DNA from: Heterostelium album PN500
Taxonomy: Eukaryota > Evosea > Eumycetozoa > Acytosteliales > Acytosteliaceae
Assembly: GCF_000004825.1 (NCBI RefSeq)
Contig: NW_008805090.1
Coordinates: 682,001-746,000, forward strand
Direction of reading: 5' to 3'
Length of the DNA: 64,000 bases
Shown here: piece after piece, positions 11,779 through 26,228 of the stretch
Numbering within the stretch: the stretch's first letter is position 1
Layout: every line of letters begins with the position of its first letter
The notes under the pieces: generated by a model
The model's input: the letters and a program-made list of their open reading frames with translations, nothing else
Told to the model about the DNA's origin: nothing
Database searches by the model: none
Program-made: the position numbers and the translations under genes

Positions 11779-12998
11779 TTATGGTGTTGGTGTAATCGAA
11801 GGTGTTGGTGTAATTGTCGGTGTAATTGTCGGTGTAATTGTCGGTGTAATTGTCGGTGTAATTGTCGGTGTAATTGTTGTAGTTGCTGTTGTTGTTATCA
11901 TTCCTTTTAGATGTTGATTGAAATCATTTAGAAGCTCTATACTTTCGAAATCTGGAAATCTATCTGATATTAAGACTCCGTCTTCCTGAAGGTTATTAAG
12001 GTCATCGATGAAACCAAACCAAAATATAGCCATTCCAGGTCCATATCTATTTTTATATCCTATGATCTGATCCTTTGTATTCTTATAGTTATGATCGTCA
12101 CAAAACGATGCTTTGCTCTCTATCCAATTGATAATATAACCACGATAGGCAAACGGTACCTCCAACTTGATGTCTGGTGTCTTTGGATATCCAATCTTTC
12201 TCAACTGATCTTCTGTTTGATACGGTATATTCAATTGAAATAGCTTTTCTTGTAATAAGAATTCATATTCCGATCCAGTTGACCTTTAACATAATATTAT
12301 TATAATTATTAATAAAACTAATATTGTTTAACAAACAAATGAATAAAGTTTAATGCTTACGATCTTATATAGTTAATTAAAGGTGAACAATTGTCATCAG
12401 AGTAAACAGATTGTTGAATATTTACACGCAGTCTTTCATTATCTATGAGTTCAGGTGTTTTCATTAGTTTTTTCAAAACACTTTCACGGTCGGTCTTTAC
12501 ACTTAGCAGCTTATAGAGGTCGGTGTTTGTATGATTAATATTATTGATAGAGTATAGTTGTTTTACATCTGTATCTAATATGTGATTCAGTATTTGTTTT
12601 GCAACGATTGTAGATGATATATTTAAATCTGTTGATATTTCAATGATTGATTTTCCTTTTATATAACTGATAAAAATTAATTATTAATAAAAAGAGTGTT
12701 GTATTTTCAAGTTGTTCAACTACTATCATACTTTTGAAAATGAGATCTAATATTTGGGATCTTTCTATAACATAGTTGTCGATATTCTTTCAGTCTCTTT
12801 TGTGAATATATACTTATAAATGTAGAATAAGAGTATCTATTGTTTTGTTTTTTAACATATAAAATTATATTAATATAAATAAAGAGTTTAGATGATTAAT
12901 ATTAATTACTTTGAATATTGAACTTTTAGAAATGGTATATCGTCTTTATCATTCATAGAGTCATATATACTCTTGAAATCTTCTCTTGACATTGACAT
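11779..12998 (-). CDS. CDIN1: CDIN1-like (C15orf41-type) nuclease
   Basis: Exons on the minus strand: 12998-12910, 12836-12732, 12666-12361, 12283-11779; 334 residues. Similar to human CDAN1-interacting nuclease 1, a PD-(D/E)XK-family protein that partners codanin-1. Matching blocks are a basic N-terminal helical segment (KRLKEYRQLCYRKIP), YIKGKSIIEISTDL, LRKIGYPKTPD, and the nuclease-core IINWIESKASFCDD and GPGMAIFWFGFIDDL. Glu and Lys of the ESK motif are present. The four exons join in frame. The C-terminus extends past the family end into about 35 residues of Thr/Ile/Pro repeats coded by a 12-bp minisatellite. The gene is divergent from SF3B5, with 277 bp between start codons. Confidence 0.87.
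11808..11879 (-). repeat. 12-bp minisatellite coding TITP repeats
   Basis: About six near-identical copies of GGTGTAATTGTC on the plus strand. On the minus strand they read ThrIleThrPro in the frame of the CDIN1-like gene and make its last repeats. Confidence 0.9.
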
Positions 12999-13275
12999 CT
13001 TATCATTATAATTGTATTTACAAAAGATATATCAATAATTAAACAACTTTTATTATTACTATTTACACAATATCTATAAATATAACAAATTAATGTTTAT
13101 TTATAATATATATAAACAGTTATTATTAATAATACAAAAGAAATCTTTATTGTCGAACTGTAGTCTGTCAAAATGAGAATGAAAATTTAAATTTAAATTT
13201 TATCTTTACTTTTTTATTTTATCGTTTCGAATTATCTATAAATTTGATATAATATATATATATATATATAATAAG
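12999..13275. promoter_or_regulatory. Bidirectional promoter, CDIN1-like / SF3B5
   Basis: The 277 bp between two divergent start codons is very AT-rich and ends in an (AT)n tract at 13252-13270 immediately before the SF3B5 ATG. The spacing leaves room only for a shared promoter. Inferred from gene layout; no specific factor site recognised. Confidence 0.5.
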
Positions 13276-13627
13276 ATGTCAGAAAGAGAATCATTAAATA
13301 GTCAACTTGAACATCTACAGATGAGATATGTAGGTACTGGTCATTCCGATATTTCAAAATAGTATGTATAATTTATGTTACTTTCGTCTTTTTTGTTTAT
13401 AATTATTATACTTATTATTTATTTTTATTAATCATAGTGAATTTCTAACGAATCAACATAGAGATACTTATTCATCGTATGTTGGACATAATTCATTGTT
13501 ATCATTGTTTGCAATTGCAGAGAATGAATCAATGGGAAGAGTAAGATTCAATCTATTACACAAGATGATTCAACCATGTGGACCATCACCTGCTTCAAAA
13601 GATAAGAAGGATGTAGTAATGAAATAA
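13276..13627 (+). CDS. sf3b5: Splicing factor 3B subunit 5 (SF3b10)
   Basis: Exons 13276-13361 and 13438-13627; 91 residues. A small core subunit of the SF3b complex of U2 snRNP, which holds the branch-point helix. The near-invariant blocks SQLEHLQMRYVGTGH, NQHRDTYSSYVGH, FAIAENES and MIQPCGPSP are all present. Length is close to the human protein (86). Because of the intron neither exon reaches 60 codons with an ATG, so it is easily missed. The Tyr codon at the junction is split TA/T. Confidence 0.96.
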
Positions 13628-13918
13628 TAATAATAACAAATAATAATATCTTGAATATAAATTTTAATCAAATCGAATCGAATCGAATAATTACCTTTGT
13701 ATATAATAAAATAATAATATAAACTAAAACTTTATATATTTTTAATTATTTTTTTTAATTTTATTTATTTGTTTTTTTTATACATTAGCTACAAACTATT
13801 GCATTGTTGTTGAAAAAAGGGAAAGAAGTTATATTTATATAGAGAAATGGCAATCATATGATTGTATTGTGTCTTGTCGATTTGTTGTTGGAAAAATGAA
13901 AAAATATTAGAGGATTGT

Positions 13919-15322
13919 TTAAGCATGAGCAGCTAAAACACCAACGAAACCGGCATTATAATCACATGCAACTTCATTCTTGATGTAATCGGTACGGTCA
14001 TCGACGTAGGAATCGTCATTTCCTGGACCACCAACGAGTGCTCCTTTGAGGAGATAGGTGTTGTGAACCGGATTGTTGATGTCGTTGGTCAGAGAATGAT
14101 GGGCAGCACGATGATGAGCATCCTTTGGTGCGTTGGGACCAATACCGATGACGAATGATTGTTGTTTTGGATTTTCACCGAGGAGATAGTCGATTTGCTT
14201 CTTTGAGAAATCCATGTATTTGTCACCACCGTAGACGGCAGCCAAGAAAGCAGAGGTAGCAGCATAACGAGCTGGTCCCCATTGACGAATCCATGCCATT
14301 CCACCTGGAGTGTAAGTGATACCACCACCTGGTAACCAGTAGTTGAGGGCGGCTTCAATGTCGGTCTTGTACTTGTCGTCACCGGTGATCTTGGCCATCA
14401 AAAGACATGCACCTGGTGCCTTGAGATCCCAATCGTGAGAGTTTCCTTGTGCCATTCCACCGATTCCGAATTCGGCATAGTCAGCTTTGGCTTTGGTTAA
14501 AAGTGCTTCGTCGGCGGTAGCTTTGTAGAGCCAGAGAGTACCCCACACAATGTCATCCTTGTAACCGGACCATGAGTTGTAGAATGCAACTGCATTGGTT
14601 ACGGAATCAGAGTATTTTCCACGGAATTTGTCACCGAACGAATGGAGTTTCTTGGCGTGTTCGAGACAGGTGGTAGAATAAGCAGAGTCACGATCTTTGA
14701 AAATGATAGAGGCAGCGGACAAGGCAGCGGCAGCTTCCATAGCAACTTCGGTACCTGGGTGGTCGGCATCGATGTAAAATACTGGACGGGCGACATTCAT
14801 TGTTTCTGGTGGTCCCCAGTAGGAGTGGTCGACGTTTCCATCTCCGACTTGAGCAGCGAACTTGTTGTCTTCTTCGTGGGCGGCAATCAACCAATCGGTA
14901 CCAAACTTAATGGTCTCCAAGTAGAGATCGGTCAAACCACAACCAGCAATCTTTGTTTCGAATTCCAAGAATGACCAACCCAACATGGTCATAGAATAGG
15001 CCATTGGGAGGGCAAACTTGACATGGTCACCGGCATCGAAATAACCACCGGCCAACTTTCCGTCTTCCAACACAGAGTCACCACGCCATGGTACATCATT
15101 ATCTGGTAGTTTACCAGCTCTATTATATTTATAAAACATCAGTCCATACTTTAAAGTATCACAATAATCGGGAGTTGCTAAATAATTTTAAAAAAATCCA
15201 AGTTAATATTTAATACTTAAAAATAAATATGATATTTAAAATATTATTTTTTACATACCATTAACTTGTGAAAATAACACAAAGATTGCAGCAACTAACA
15301 AAAATATAGATTTAAAACCCAT
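13919..15322 (-). CDS. GH9 cellulase, catalytic domain only
   Basis: Exons (minus) 15322-15259 and 15177-13919; 440 residues. Endo-beta-1,4-glucanase related to D. discoideum spore-germination cellulase CelA (270-6). It has a signal peptide (MGFKSIFLLVAAIFVLFSQVNA) and then the GH9 (alpha/alpha)6 barrel. Catalytic features: DAGD at 69-72 (base/nucleophile-water Asp), the HHRAAHHS loop, and general acid Glu423 in NEVACDYNAGF. The protein stops right after the catalytic domain; the Thr/Pro linker and CBM49 found in the paralogue at 17.9-19.8 kb are missing. The two catalytic parts are close at nucleotide level, pointing to recent duplication or conversion. Likely role: cutting cellulose of spore or stalk walls, which is inference. 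Confidence 0.93.
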
Positions 15323-16415
15323 TATTTTTAATTTAGTTTTTTTTGAAAAATAATTATGTAATTTTATAGAGATTAAAGATGAATAATAAATTATTTGAAA
15401 TAATTCAATATTATTTAGTTATTTATATATTTATTACTTTAAAGAAAGTATTAGTTTTATCAAAATGATTCAGAAAAAAGAGCTTTAAATATCATTCGAT
15501 TAGACCAATTCGTTAGGTTCAACCAATAATAGAATGAACGAAAAAATAATCGAAGAAATAAAAATCAAAATAATAAATTAAATTAGTTTAAGTTCTTTCT
15601 TGACAGGTTCTATAGCAAGAAGGTCTTGTACCACTCAATAACCAACTCAATCCGTCAAATGGATAACGCACAGCTCTAACATTGATGGAAATTAGATATA
15701 AAAGGCCTGACAGATTCAATTTTCCACAAGTGAAATTCAATTGGACAATCCCATTTTTCATAATTCTAAATGTGGATCAACTCCATGTTAACCAAGAGGT
15801 CTCTCTCTGCACATCAAAAAGACCACATGGTCTAGATTTGAAAAACCTTAACTTCAAAAAGTTTTAGTTTTATTTTATTATTTTTTTAATTTTTTTACAT
15901 TGCAAAATAGATAATTGTATTGAGAAAGAGGGGGAGTTGGTTTTAACAAACTTGCAAAAAGAAAAAGAAAAAAAAGTTTTTTAGTTTTTAGTTTTTAAAA
16001 AAAATTCTAAAAAAATAAATAAAAAAATAAATTATATTAATATAATATCTAAGATTATTATTAAACGTTGAATTTCAAGATTTCATGAATCATCAACCTC
16101 TTTTTTATATAGTATCTACAACTGATACTGTAATTGATTAAAAAAATATTTATTTAAAAAAAATAATTAAACTTTTAGTTTATCATTCTTTTATTTTTTT
16201 GTTTTTTTTTTTTAGAATTTTTTTCTCTTAATTTTTTAATAAATAATTATGACTAATGAGAAAAATTATAATTGATATGTGATTCAATCTTTGCTTTTCT
16301 GATCTTCAAACATTTTAAATTAAAAAAAAGGGGTGATTAAGTTTTACTTGTTTTTTTTTTAAACAAATTTAATTTATCATTTTTAATAACATTTTAGACA
16401 TTTATATAAATAATA
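15323..16415. other. Intergenic between cellulase and YOD1
   Basis: About 1.1 kb serving as divergent upstream DNA for the catalytic-only cellulase (-) and YOD1 (+). It holds a less AT-rich patch at 15600-15810, with no convincing ORF or RNA fold, and then poly-A/T tracts. No gene recognised. Confidence 0.5.
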
Positions 16416-17604
16416 ATGAGTATTTCTATAAGATTAAGAAGTAAATCAGGTGTTGAGAATATAAGATCACTTGATCCAAAATCAAGTATTTCACAATTTC
16501 AATTACTTGTATTTGAGAAAACCAATATAGAACCAGCCAATCAAAAGAGTAAGCTAAAAAGTTTAAAGAATTTAAACAACAAATCAAATAATAATAATAA
16601 TAGTTGATATTAATAAATATATATATTAGTTTTATGTGGATATCCTCCTAAACCATTGGATACATCTAAACAAGATACTTTGATAGATGGTATCATTGTA
16701 AATGGTGATACTGTAACTGTTGAAGAAACTACTGGAGGTGGTGGTAGTAGCAGTAATACAGCACCAACTACTTCATCATCATCATCGTCTGGTGTTGTTT
16801 CATCATCTAATAATAAACCAAGAGAAGATAGTGGTGGATACATTGTTCGTCGTCTTACAGAGAATGATAACAGTTGTCTATTCAGTGCAGTTGCCTATGT
16901 ACTTGAAAACAAGAATAGAGCAAAGGGATCACATCTACGTTCAGTCATTGTCAGTGCAGTAAAAAGCGATCCACTTACCTATAATGAAGGTTATCTTGAG
17001 AAAGAAAATGTAGGTCATTGAAATGTTTGATAATGATTATGATACTAAAATTGGTTAACTTGTTTATTTATTATAGGATGATTATTGTATATGGATTACT
17101 AACCCTAAACATTGGGGTGGTGCAATAGAGCTATCGATTCTATCATCATACTATAAGATGGAGATTGGTGCATTCGATATTCAGACAAAAATATTATATC
17201 GATATGGCGAGGATAGAAACTACTCACAGCGTGTCTTTGTTATTTATGACGGTATACATTACGATGCACTTGCATTGTGCCCTTATGAAAATGGCTCTGA
17301 AAACTATGATAAAACAATCTTTGCCACCACTGATGAAGCAACCCTCAAGAAAGCCATTGACTTTGTAGAGAAAGAACATAAAGCTGGTAAATTCACAAAC
17401 ACAGCCAACTTTCAATTGATTTGTTTAGATTGTAATAAAAGTAAGTTTATAAACATATTCAATGTACAAAGTTAAGTTTTACTAACTTTTATTATTATTA
17501 TTATTATCGAATTTTATATATTAGTTTTAACAGGTGAGAAAGAAGCAACAATTCATGCTATGCAAACAAAGCACAGTAAATTCACAGAATTGAAAAAACA
17601 ATAA
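16416..17604 (+). CDS. YOD1: OTU deubiquitinase, YOD1/Otu1 type
   Basis: Exons 16416-16548, 16630-17009, 17077-17440, 17525-17604; 318 residues. Deubiquitinase acting with Cdc48/p97 in ER-associated degradation. Order of domains: N-terminal UBX-like fold (SISIRLRSKSG to LCGYPPKPLD), a Ser/Thr/Gly-rich spacer, OTU domain with catalytic Cys127 in DNSCLF and His232 in IYDGIHYD, plus the WGGAIELSILS block, then a C-terminal C2H2 zinc finger (Cys287, Cys290 and the His pair of IHAMQTKH). The zinc finger's second half is in the last, 80-base exon. Every junction keeps frame. The gene sits between two minus-strand cellulase paralogues. Confidence 0.94.
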
Positions 17605-17864
17605 CCGGAACAAAACTTTGTATAATTATAAATCTACTGAAATCCTGTACAGTGTTTACACCCTTAAATCAAACATAATAAAATCCTGATTGTTCTTAAT
17701 AAGTTAGTAAATTCTTATTAAAAGTTTGTTTATATAAATAAGAAAGAAGACAACTTTATATTTTTTTTGAATAATTGTGGATTTTATTTTAATAATTACA
17801 ATACTAATTACTTTCTAAATTAATAAAAAAGTGATAGTTTGGTTTGGTTTTGTTGGGTTGGCAT

Positions 17865-19779
<1,915 letters not shown>

Positions 19780-21425
19780 TTTGGTAATTTAATAAGAGTT
19801 AAATTTGAAAAAAATTGGATTGTGTATGTTTGATAAAATTACAAAGAGTTTAAATTAAACATAAATAATATGAATCGATTTGTGAAAAATATATGATTTG
19901 CTAGTTCTACAAATAGATAATTGATGAATGTATTTTTATAATGTTATAAAATGTAATGATAGTATTTTAGTTATGAGATATAATGATTTGGATCCCAAGT
20001 ATTTATAGTCGAGTATCCCAAGGATCGTATGTCGTGTAGACTTTTGTCCAAAGACGTTTTAAAAAAATAAAATAAATGATAAACAAAAAAAAATTAATAA
20101 ATTATTCAAATTTCCAGAAACAGATACCCTAAATTGCTAATGAAGTTATAGTGCAAGAACCTCAAACATAGCACCCTCACCAACCGTGGAGCCACAGTTG
20201 AAGCCATGGTTTTCCAGTTCAACAACCATCCTATTTTTTCTGTTATTTAATTTCATTTTTCACCATCGAGACAAACAACCAAACACCAACACAAATCAAC
20301 AAACAAACAATCAACTTTTAAAATCGACATCATGAAAAAACAAAAAAAATTTAAAAAACATATTTTGAAAATTGTCGTTGGTAAACTATGAGTCTGTAGG
20401 TGGGTTTGCTACGACCACCACCCTACTGACAAGCCACCCACAATTGTCATCTAAAATAAAATCTTTAGAATAAATTTCCATTTCCAACAAGACAACACAT
20501 TTTCAATAATCTTAACAAAAAAATGATGATATTACATAACCGATAAAAGTGGAATTAGATAATTAAATTTATTAATTATTTTTTTTGTTTTTTTTGAAAA
20601 AATTGAATAGACCTCTAACAAAAAGTGGAGGTTAAATTAAGAATCGGTATGTGTTGGTGGTAAGTGGGGAATCAATTTTAAATATTTAATTTCTAACAAA
20701 ACAAAAAAAAAAGACCATATTTAAAGTATTAAGGTGGAGCTTTTCTTTGAAATGGGTTTAGTTATTTAATTTTTTTAATATCAAACAAACGTCATTTAAA
20801 TTGATTATTGTTGTTTTCGAATTTCTTTAATTTATTAAGGAGCATCTGTAAGTTGATTATAGATTAAAATCTTTCAAAATTTCCTTAGATTTTTTGCCAA
20901 AAAAAAAACAAAAAAAACAAAAAATAAATAGAAAATTTAACCAAAATTAACCAACCATTTTTTTCTTATTAAAAAACATATTTGCTTCCAAAATCGTCAT
21001 CAAAATATTTACTTGGGAACACAATATTTATTTAATTTTCGAAATAATTTGATGATGGATTGTCAGTTTGTAATAATTATTTAACGAATCGATAAAAACA
21101 AATACCAAAGAAGATAAATTAAGAGAAAATAATGTTATTATTTGAATTATATGATATAAAATATAATATATCCAACTGGTTAGAGGGATAAAAGTCTTTA
21201 GATAAAACACAACAAACCACAAAAATCTAAGAATGGAATCCACATGTTCAAAATCCACAGAATTTAAAAACGATATAAAAAAAAAACAACAAAAATATTT
21301 GTCATATAAAAAAGAAATAACTTCTATGATATTATGTAAACATAATCTATATTGTTGTTTTTTTGTTTTTTTTTTTTTGACAAGTTATTGATTTAAATTT
21401 AACTAGTGTGTCTTAAGATAAAATA
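19780..21425. other. Upstream region of cellulase 2; CA/GT-rich cluster
   Basis: No gene recognised. Most is AT-rich, but 20140-20240 and 20390-20450 are notably richer in G and C. They contain CA/GT-rich motifs (CACCCTCACCAACC, GGTGGGTTTG, ACCACCACCC, CCACCCACAATTG). They lie 370-670 bp upstream of the minus-strand cellulase start at 19779 and resemble CA-rich/G-box elements of developmental promoters. Short minus-strand frames through them lack family matches. Confidence 0.45.
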
Positions 21426-21617
21426 CTAACCAGTAGGATATTTATTTTGATTTTTTATACCGTTGGTATTGCAATGTTGGGAGTTACGATGTTGATCATG
21501 ATCTGGTTGATGATTATGATGGTTATGATGATGTTGGTGGTGATGTTGATGTTTATTATGATCTTGCAGGTTTAGTTTTTTAAAAAAGTTCATTGTATCG
21601 CCAAATGATTTATTCAT
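21426..21617 (-). CDS. Histidine-rich small ORF, hypothetical
   Basis: 63 codons from an ATG at 21617. The N-terminal 20 residues are mixed (MNKSFGDTMNFFKKLNLQD), followed by about 25 residues dominated by His, Asn and Gln. No family recognised. The upstream sequence reads open with a possible splice acceptor (TTTTAG) 18 bases before the ATG, so this could be a later exon. A low-complexity coincidence is possible, but the N-terminal part looks non-random. If real, the His tract could bind metal. Confidence 0.35.
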   Translation of the reverse strand: MNKSFGDTMNFFKKLNLQDHNKHQHHHQHHHNHHNHQPDHDQHRNSQHCNTNGIKNQNKYPTG

Positions 21618-22431
21618 TGTATCTTTATCTTTAATCTAAAATTAGAGCCTTTAAACCGTTATATTGTTTATAATATTAATTATTATAATGAGAGATACAA
21701 AAGAATAAAAGATTTTAGAGGTTATTTTGGTTTTATATTATAAGTTATTTGAATCTTTCTTAGTATTGGTTTTATAATATAAACAATTTTCTTTTTTACT
21801 TAAGTAAAGACTACTCTAAATATCAAAATAAAGTGATTAATCATTTATCATTAATAGATTATTTAATTATATAAATATACATTAAAAGATGATTTTTTTG
21901 TAAATAATATGTTTATTTGAATTTGATTTGTATATTTATCCCCCTCCAATTCATTAAAAAAATCAAATTTATTAAAAAAAACTACGAGGAGGTTCAAATA
22001 CTCTACTTCTTTCTTATTGTTTACTGTATAATTATTAAAATATGTTTATAGATTACCACACATGTTGATCATTTAGTAGCAAATAAACAAATAGACCTGT
22101 ATTGTATTAATTGATATTTGATATAATTAAGTCACAGAGTTTATTTCAAAACACATGATCATTACTTCGATAGAGTTTCCCTTGATAATTTAAATTGACA
22201 TAACCTGCACCAAAAAAAAACAAAAATAAAAAAATTATTAAAATAAGAGAAATAAATACAGTGAACATCTCTTATTATCTTTTTTAAACTTGTAAAAATG
22301 GCATGTTCCCGAAATTTAACACCTGGTGTATGTTTGCAAACACTTTCCTATGCAATTTTAAAAAACAAATTGTTTTATATCAATTTTTAACACCTTAGTT
22401 TTTTATTATTTAATATACAATAGAAGTTAAT
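21618..22431. other. Intergenic upstream of the methyltransferase
   Basis: AT-rich spacer with oligo-A/T runs. No gene or RNA recognised. It should contain the promoter of the methyltransferase starting at 22432. Confidence 0.5.
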
Positions 22432-23292
22432 ATGCTATCATTAATAAGAGAACAACCATTATATTACGGTTCGCTTGGTCTATTGACACTTGCCTCACTC
22501 AAAGTTATTGGTGCACAATTCAATCTTAGTCAAAGATTCTTTAATCAATTATGGTATGATGAATCATTAAATAATAACAACAACAACTAGTTAGTTAAAC
22601 AAGCATTATGCTGACAGTATTATTTTAATTATGTTGATATCACATTTCATGCTAGGAAATATCTTGGACCTGTAGTAGATAAGATGTTGTATAAACAAAA
22701 GAAGGCTCTGTTTGCCAATGCAACTGGGAGAGTGTTGGACGTAGGTTCGGGTGTCGGTCCGACATTTAAATACTTGGTCGATGAAGCATCACAAGAAGAT
22801 AACAACAATAATAGTGCCAACAGAGTTACATCTGTGGTTTCAATCGAACCAAATCCATTTATGCAAGAGGAATTGAAGCGTGCTGCTGCCGCTGTCAAAG
22901 ACAAGTACGATGTCACCATCATTCAGAAGACCATCGGACAAGCTATCAAAGACGGTGACATTGAGAATGGTACATTCGACACTGTCATTTGTAATTTAGT
23001 GCTCTGTTCGATTCCCGAACCCGAAAAGATTTTGAATGAGATACAGCAACTATTGAAACCCGGTGGAAAGTTCCTCTTTATCGAGCATGTCGTATCGAAA
23101 ACTGGATGGTCTGCATTCCAATCGGCAATCAATCCACTCTGGAACTATATTGGTGATGGATGTTCACTCATTAGACATACCGATGAAACGGTAGCCAACA
23201 TGTCTGGTTGGTCAAGTGCCAACATCACTGAAATACCAAGAAAGAAATACATTGAACTTCGTCATGTCAATGGTATTTGTATCAAAGAATAG
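22432..23292 (+). CDS. METTL7/TMT1-like SAM methyltransferase
   Basis: Exons 22432-22553 and 22656-23292; 252 residues. Class I methyltransferase resembling animal METTL7A/B (TMT1), ER or lipid-droplet thiol methyltransferases. It has an N-terminal hydrophobic segment (GSLGLLTLASLKVIGA), SAM motif I VLDVGSGVGP, an acidic SIEPNPF after the second strand, VICNLVLCSIPEPEKIL, LKPGGKFLFIEHV, and the family-typical C-terminal INPLWNYIGDGCSL. Length equals the animal proteins. The membrane-anchor exon is separate. The substrate cannot be read from sequence. Confidence 0.85.
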
Positions 23293-23509
23293 AAAAATGA
23301 TAAATACAACAACAAAAAAAAAACAAATCAAATCACACAAGTGTACAATAAATATTTAAAAAACTCTTCCTCTTATTTATAATTAATATTTTATTTGCAA
23401 AAGTGGTTGCACAATTTGCGGAAGTTCACACTTAACAATAATTTTTTGTATTAAATTTTAATTTATTTATTTATGTAATTATATATATATGTTTTGAATT
23501 TAAACAACA

Positions 23510-26079
23510 ATGATGATACAAGATAATAGTAGTAGTAATAATAGAAATAATAATAACAATAATAATAGTAGGATATCAATATTAATTGATCCTCTTATGA
23601 GTGAATGGAATGATGTTTTAAATAATAATATTAACAATAATAATAATAATAATGGTAGTAATAGTAATAATAAAGCAATAGGTAGATCAATTGCATCTAT
23701 TATATATGAATCATTGATAGAATATTGTAGAGTGATATTCGATTTATTCTATGATTGCAAAACAATTTCTATATTTACAACTATAAGGAATGCATGGAGG
23801 CTGAACGATCGTACTAGAGTTGAACAATCGTTGAAACATATCATACAATCAATAACAACAATCAATATCAACGATGATACCATACATCAATCAAAGATGA
23901 CAGAATCAGATTATATACAAGCATTGGAATATACTTTGATTTCTTTAATAGAGGATATAGATGATATTAATCAACAACAACAACAACAAGATAATAATCA
24001 ACAAGATAATAATAACAATCATCATTCTTTGATATTATTATTACCTCATCAGAATGGTGTAACTGAACATACTCATTATAAGATTGGTGAGAATAAACTT
24101 GATCTACCTAAACAAGTACAATCAATCATCGAGAGAATCAATCAGCAATCGACAAGACAGATACAAAACTGTGATCTGTTCATTATCAAGATGTTTACAC
24201 AACCATCTCAATTAAATACAAAATATACATTCAAACATATTAAAGTAAGTAATAGTTTATTATTATAATTATAAAGTAGAAAAACACATTTGTTATTCTA
24301 ACATGCTATTGTTTCAATATATTAAAGCAATCGAATCAATTGAATGTAATTGTAAAAGATGTATATATATCGGGATTATATCAAATGATGTCAGATCTAT
24401 CGATAATTCAGTTTGATCTATCATCGATATCCGTAACTGGTATACCGATGAAAGAGAGTTCACAGAACTCAACAAGAGTTATCTATGATGTAATTCTTCT
24501 ATACAAAGACAATAATAAACAAAGAAGAAAACAAAGATTACAAATTGCAAGACAACAACAACAACTGCAACAAACACAACAGAATGATCAACAGCAACAA
24601 CAACAACAGAACAATAGTAATAATAATAATAATGTAATAGATACAAAGAATAAATATGAGAAATTTGCTAAACTTTTAAATACGATCAATGAACAAAGTC
24701 AGTTGGAACCAAGTTTAACAGTTCGTTGGAGAACCAATGAGAAAAAGCTGATATTCGATACGATGACCTTTAGCAGTTCACATCGCGTAACACCGTTGAT
24801 ACTCACTTCGAATCCGTCTGTCTGTTTGATGAAGCATATTTGTGCTGGCAAGACAGTGTTCTTGTCGCCACCAGACCAGGTCGATCCTATAACACATATT
24901 CTCGCGCTACACGACAACGAAGTACACCTCCACTTTCTTCACTCGCCAATGGACATTGCACAGCTTGTACCAATTCTCGAATGCTATACGACCGATGTCT
25001 CGAAATACAGAACTTCAGACTTTTCCGACATGATCGAAGCGTCGATACTCCAATCGAAGCGAACCAACATCTCCACTGGAAACAGCGGAAACTCGTTCCT
25101 CCTCACTGGCATACCGAACCCTTTCTATCAAGCAGAAGACGTCGACAGCATCCAACAATTCCAAGTGAGAACACCGCGTATCGTTGAGAAATACACGCGG
25201 TATTTCCCCTGGATCAAAGCGGACACTATCTTCTTCTCGGACGACCAGTGCGACGACTTGAAGTTGCTGCTCGACACCATCAAGCGTCTATTACTCAAGG
25301 ATATTCTACCGGACGATTCACTGGAGGAGGTGAGCAAGTTGATATTCCAACTGTTTAAAATGACACAATCGAACGATATCCAACTGTTTCCACAGTTGAA
25401 AAACAACATTGGACTGAGGAAAGAGGCATACAAGAAACTTTGGATCGAATTCTTTACGTTTGCCAAGCAATGTCAGCAGACCAAACAACATTTCGAGCTG
25501 TTCAGCATCATTGAGAAATTGTATAATAATTTAATGTCCATACCAACTCCACAACAATCATTACCTTCTCCACCAAATCAACAACAACCACCACCACCCA
25601 TTCCAAATCAACCGATTAATAAGAGAGTTGCTTCTCCTCAAACCGTTGTCATGACACAACAGCCAATTCAACAACAAATAAGTGGATTATATCAGAATCT
25701 ACAACAACAGATACAAATGCAACAGACGCAACAACAACAACAACTTCAACAGGCAGGCGCTGTTGGTGACTCAAGTGCCCTATGGTCACAGTTTGATAAA
25801 CACAAGAAACAGGTGAAAGAAGATGATTTACGTGCTGAGCGTGAACGACAGATGAAAGTAACCAACCCTTCGATGGAACTGCAACCTCAGAACACAGAGT
25901 TGGATCGCAAAAGAAAACTGCTCGACAGTGCATCGCCAACCGCCAAACCAAATAACTTTTTCAATAGCTTCTGGGAGAACAAGAATGGAAAACAACAAGC
26001 AATCGAATTGGATGGTCGCATTGGTGTATCAAACCCACCGAATTCACTTGGATCAACATCAAACATAGTAATCCAATAA
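23510..26079 (+). CDS. INTS13: Integrator complex subunit 13 (Asunder)
   Basis: Exons 23510-24244 and 24328-26079; 828 residues. Homologue of INTS13/Asunder, which with INTS10 and INTS14 forms a module of the Integrator snRNA-processing complex. Matching blocks: LIEYCRVIFDLFYDCK (human SMEYCRIMYDIFPFKK), VTGIPMKESSQNSTRVIYDV, SHRVTPLILTSNPSVCLMKHICAGKTVF, and EKYTRYFPWI (human EKHTRYWPMI). The N-terminal VWA-like part is padded with poly-Asn. The region between 24500 and 24640 is Gln/Asn-rich, and the C-terminus is Gln/Pro-rich before an RKRKLLDSAS segment. The human NLS-rich tail is poorly conserved. The assignment rests on several scattered motifs. Confidence 0.85.
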
Positions 26080-26228
26080 TAATAATAATTTTAATAAAAA
26101 CAAACTTGAACAACAACAATAATAATATTGTCTTTTTCGTCTTATTGATTACACTACTTGTTTAAATTAATTTATTGTAAAAACTTTTTTTTTAAATTAC
26201 ATTTCTTATTTGAATTATTTATTTAACT

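Noticed and set aside
15600-15810. Less AT-rich patch considered as an RNA gene
   Set aside because: No tRNA, snRNA or class I RNA features and no stable long stem found.
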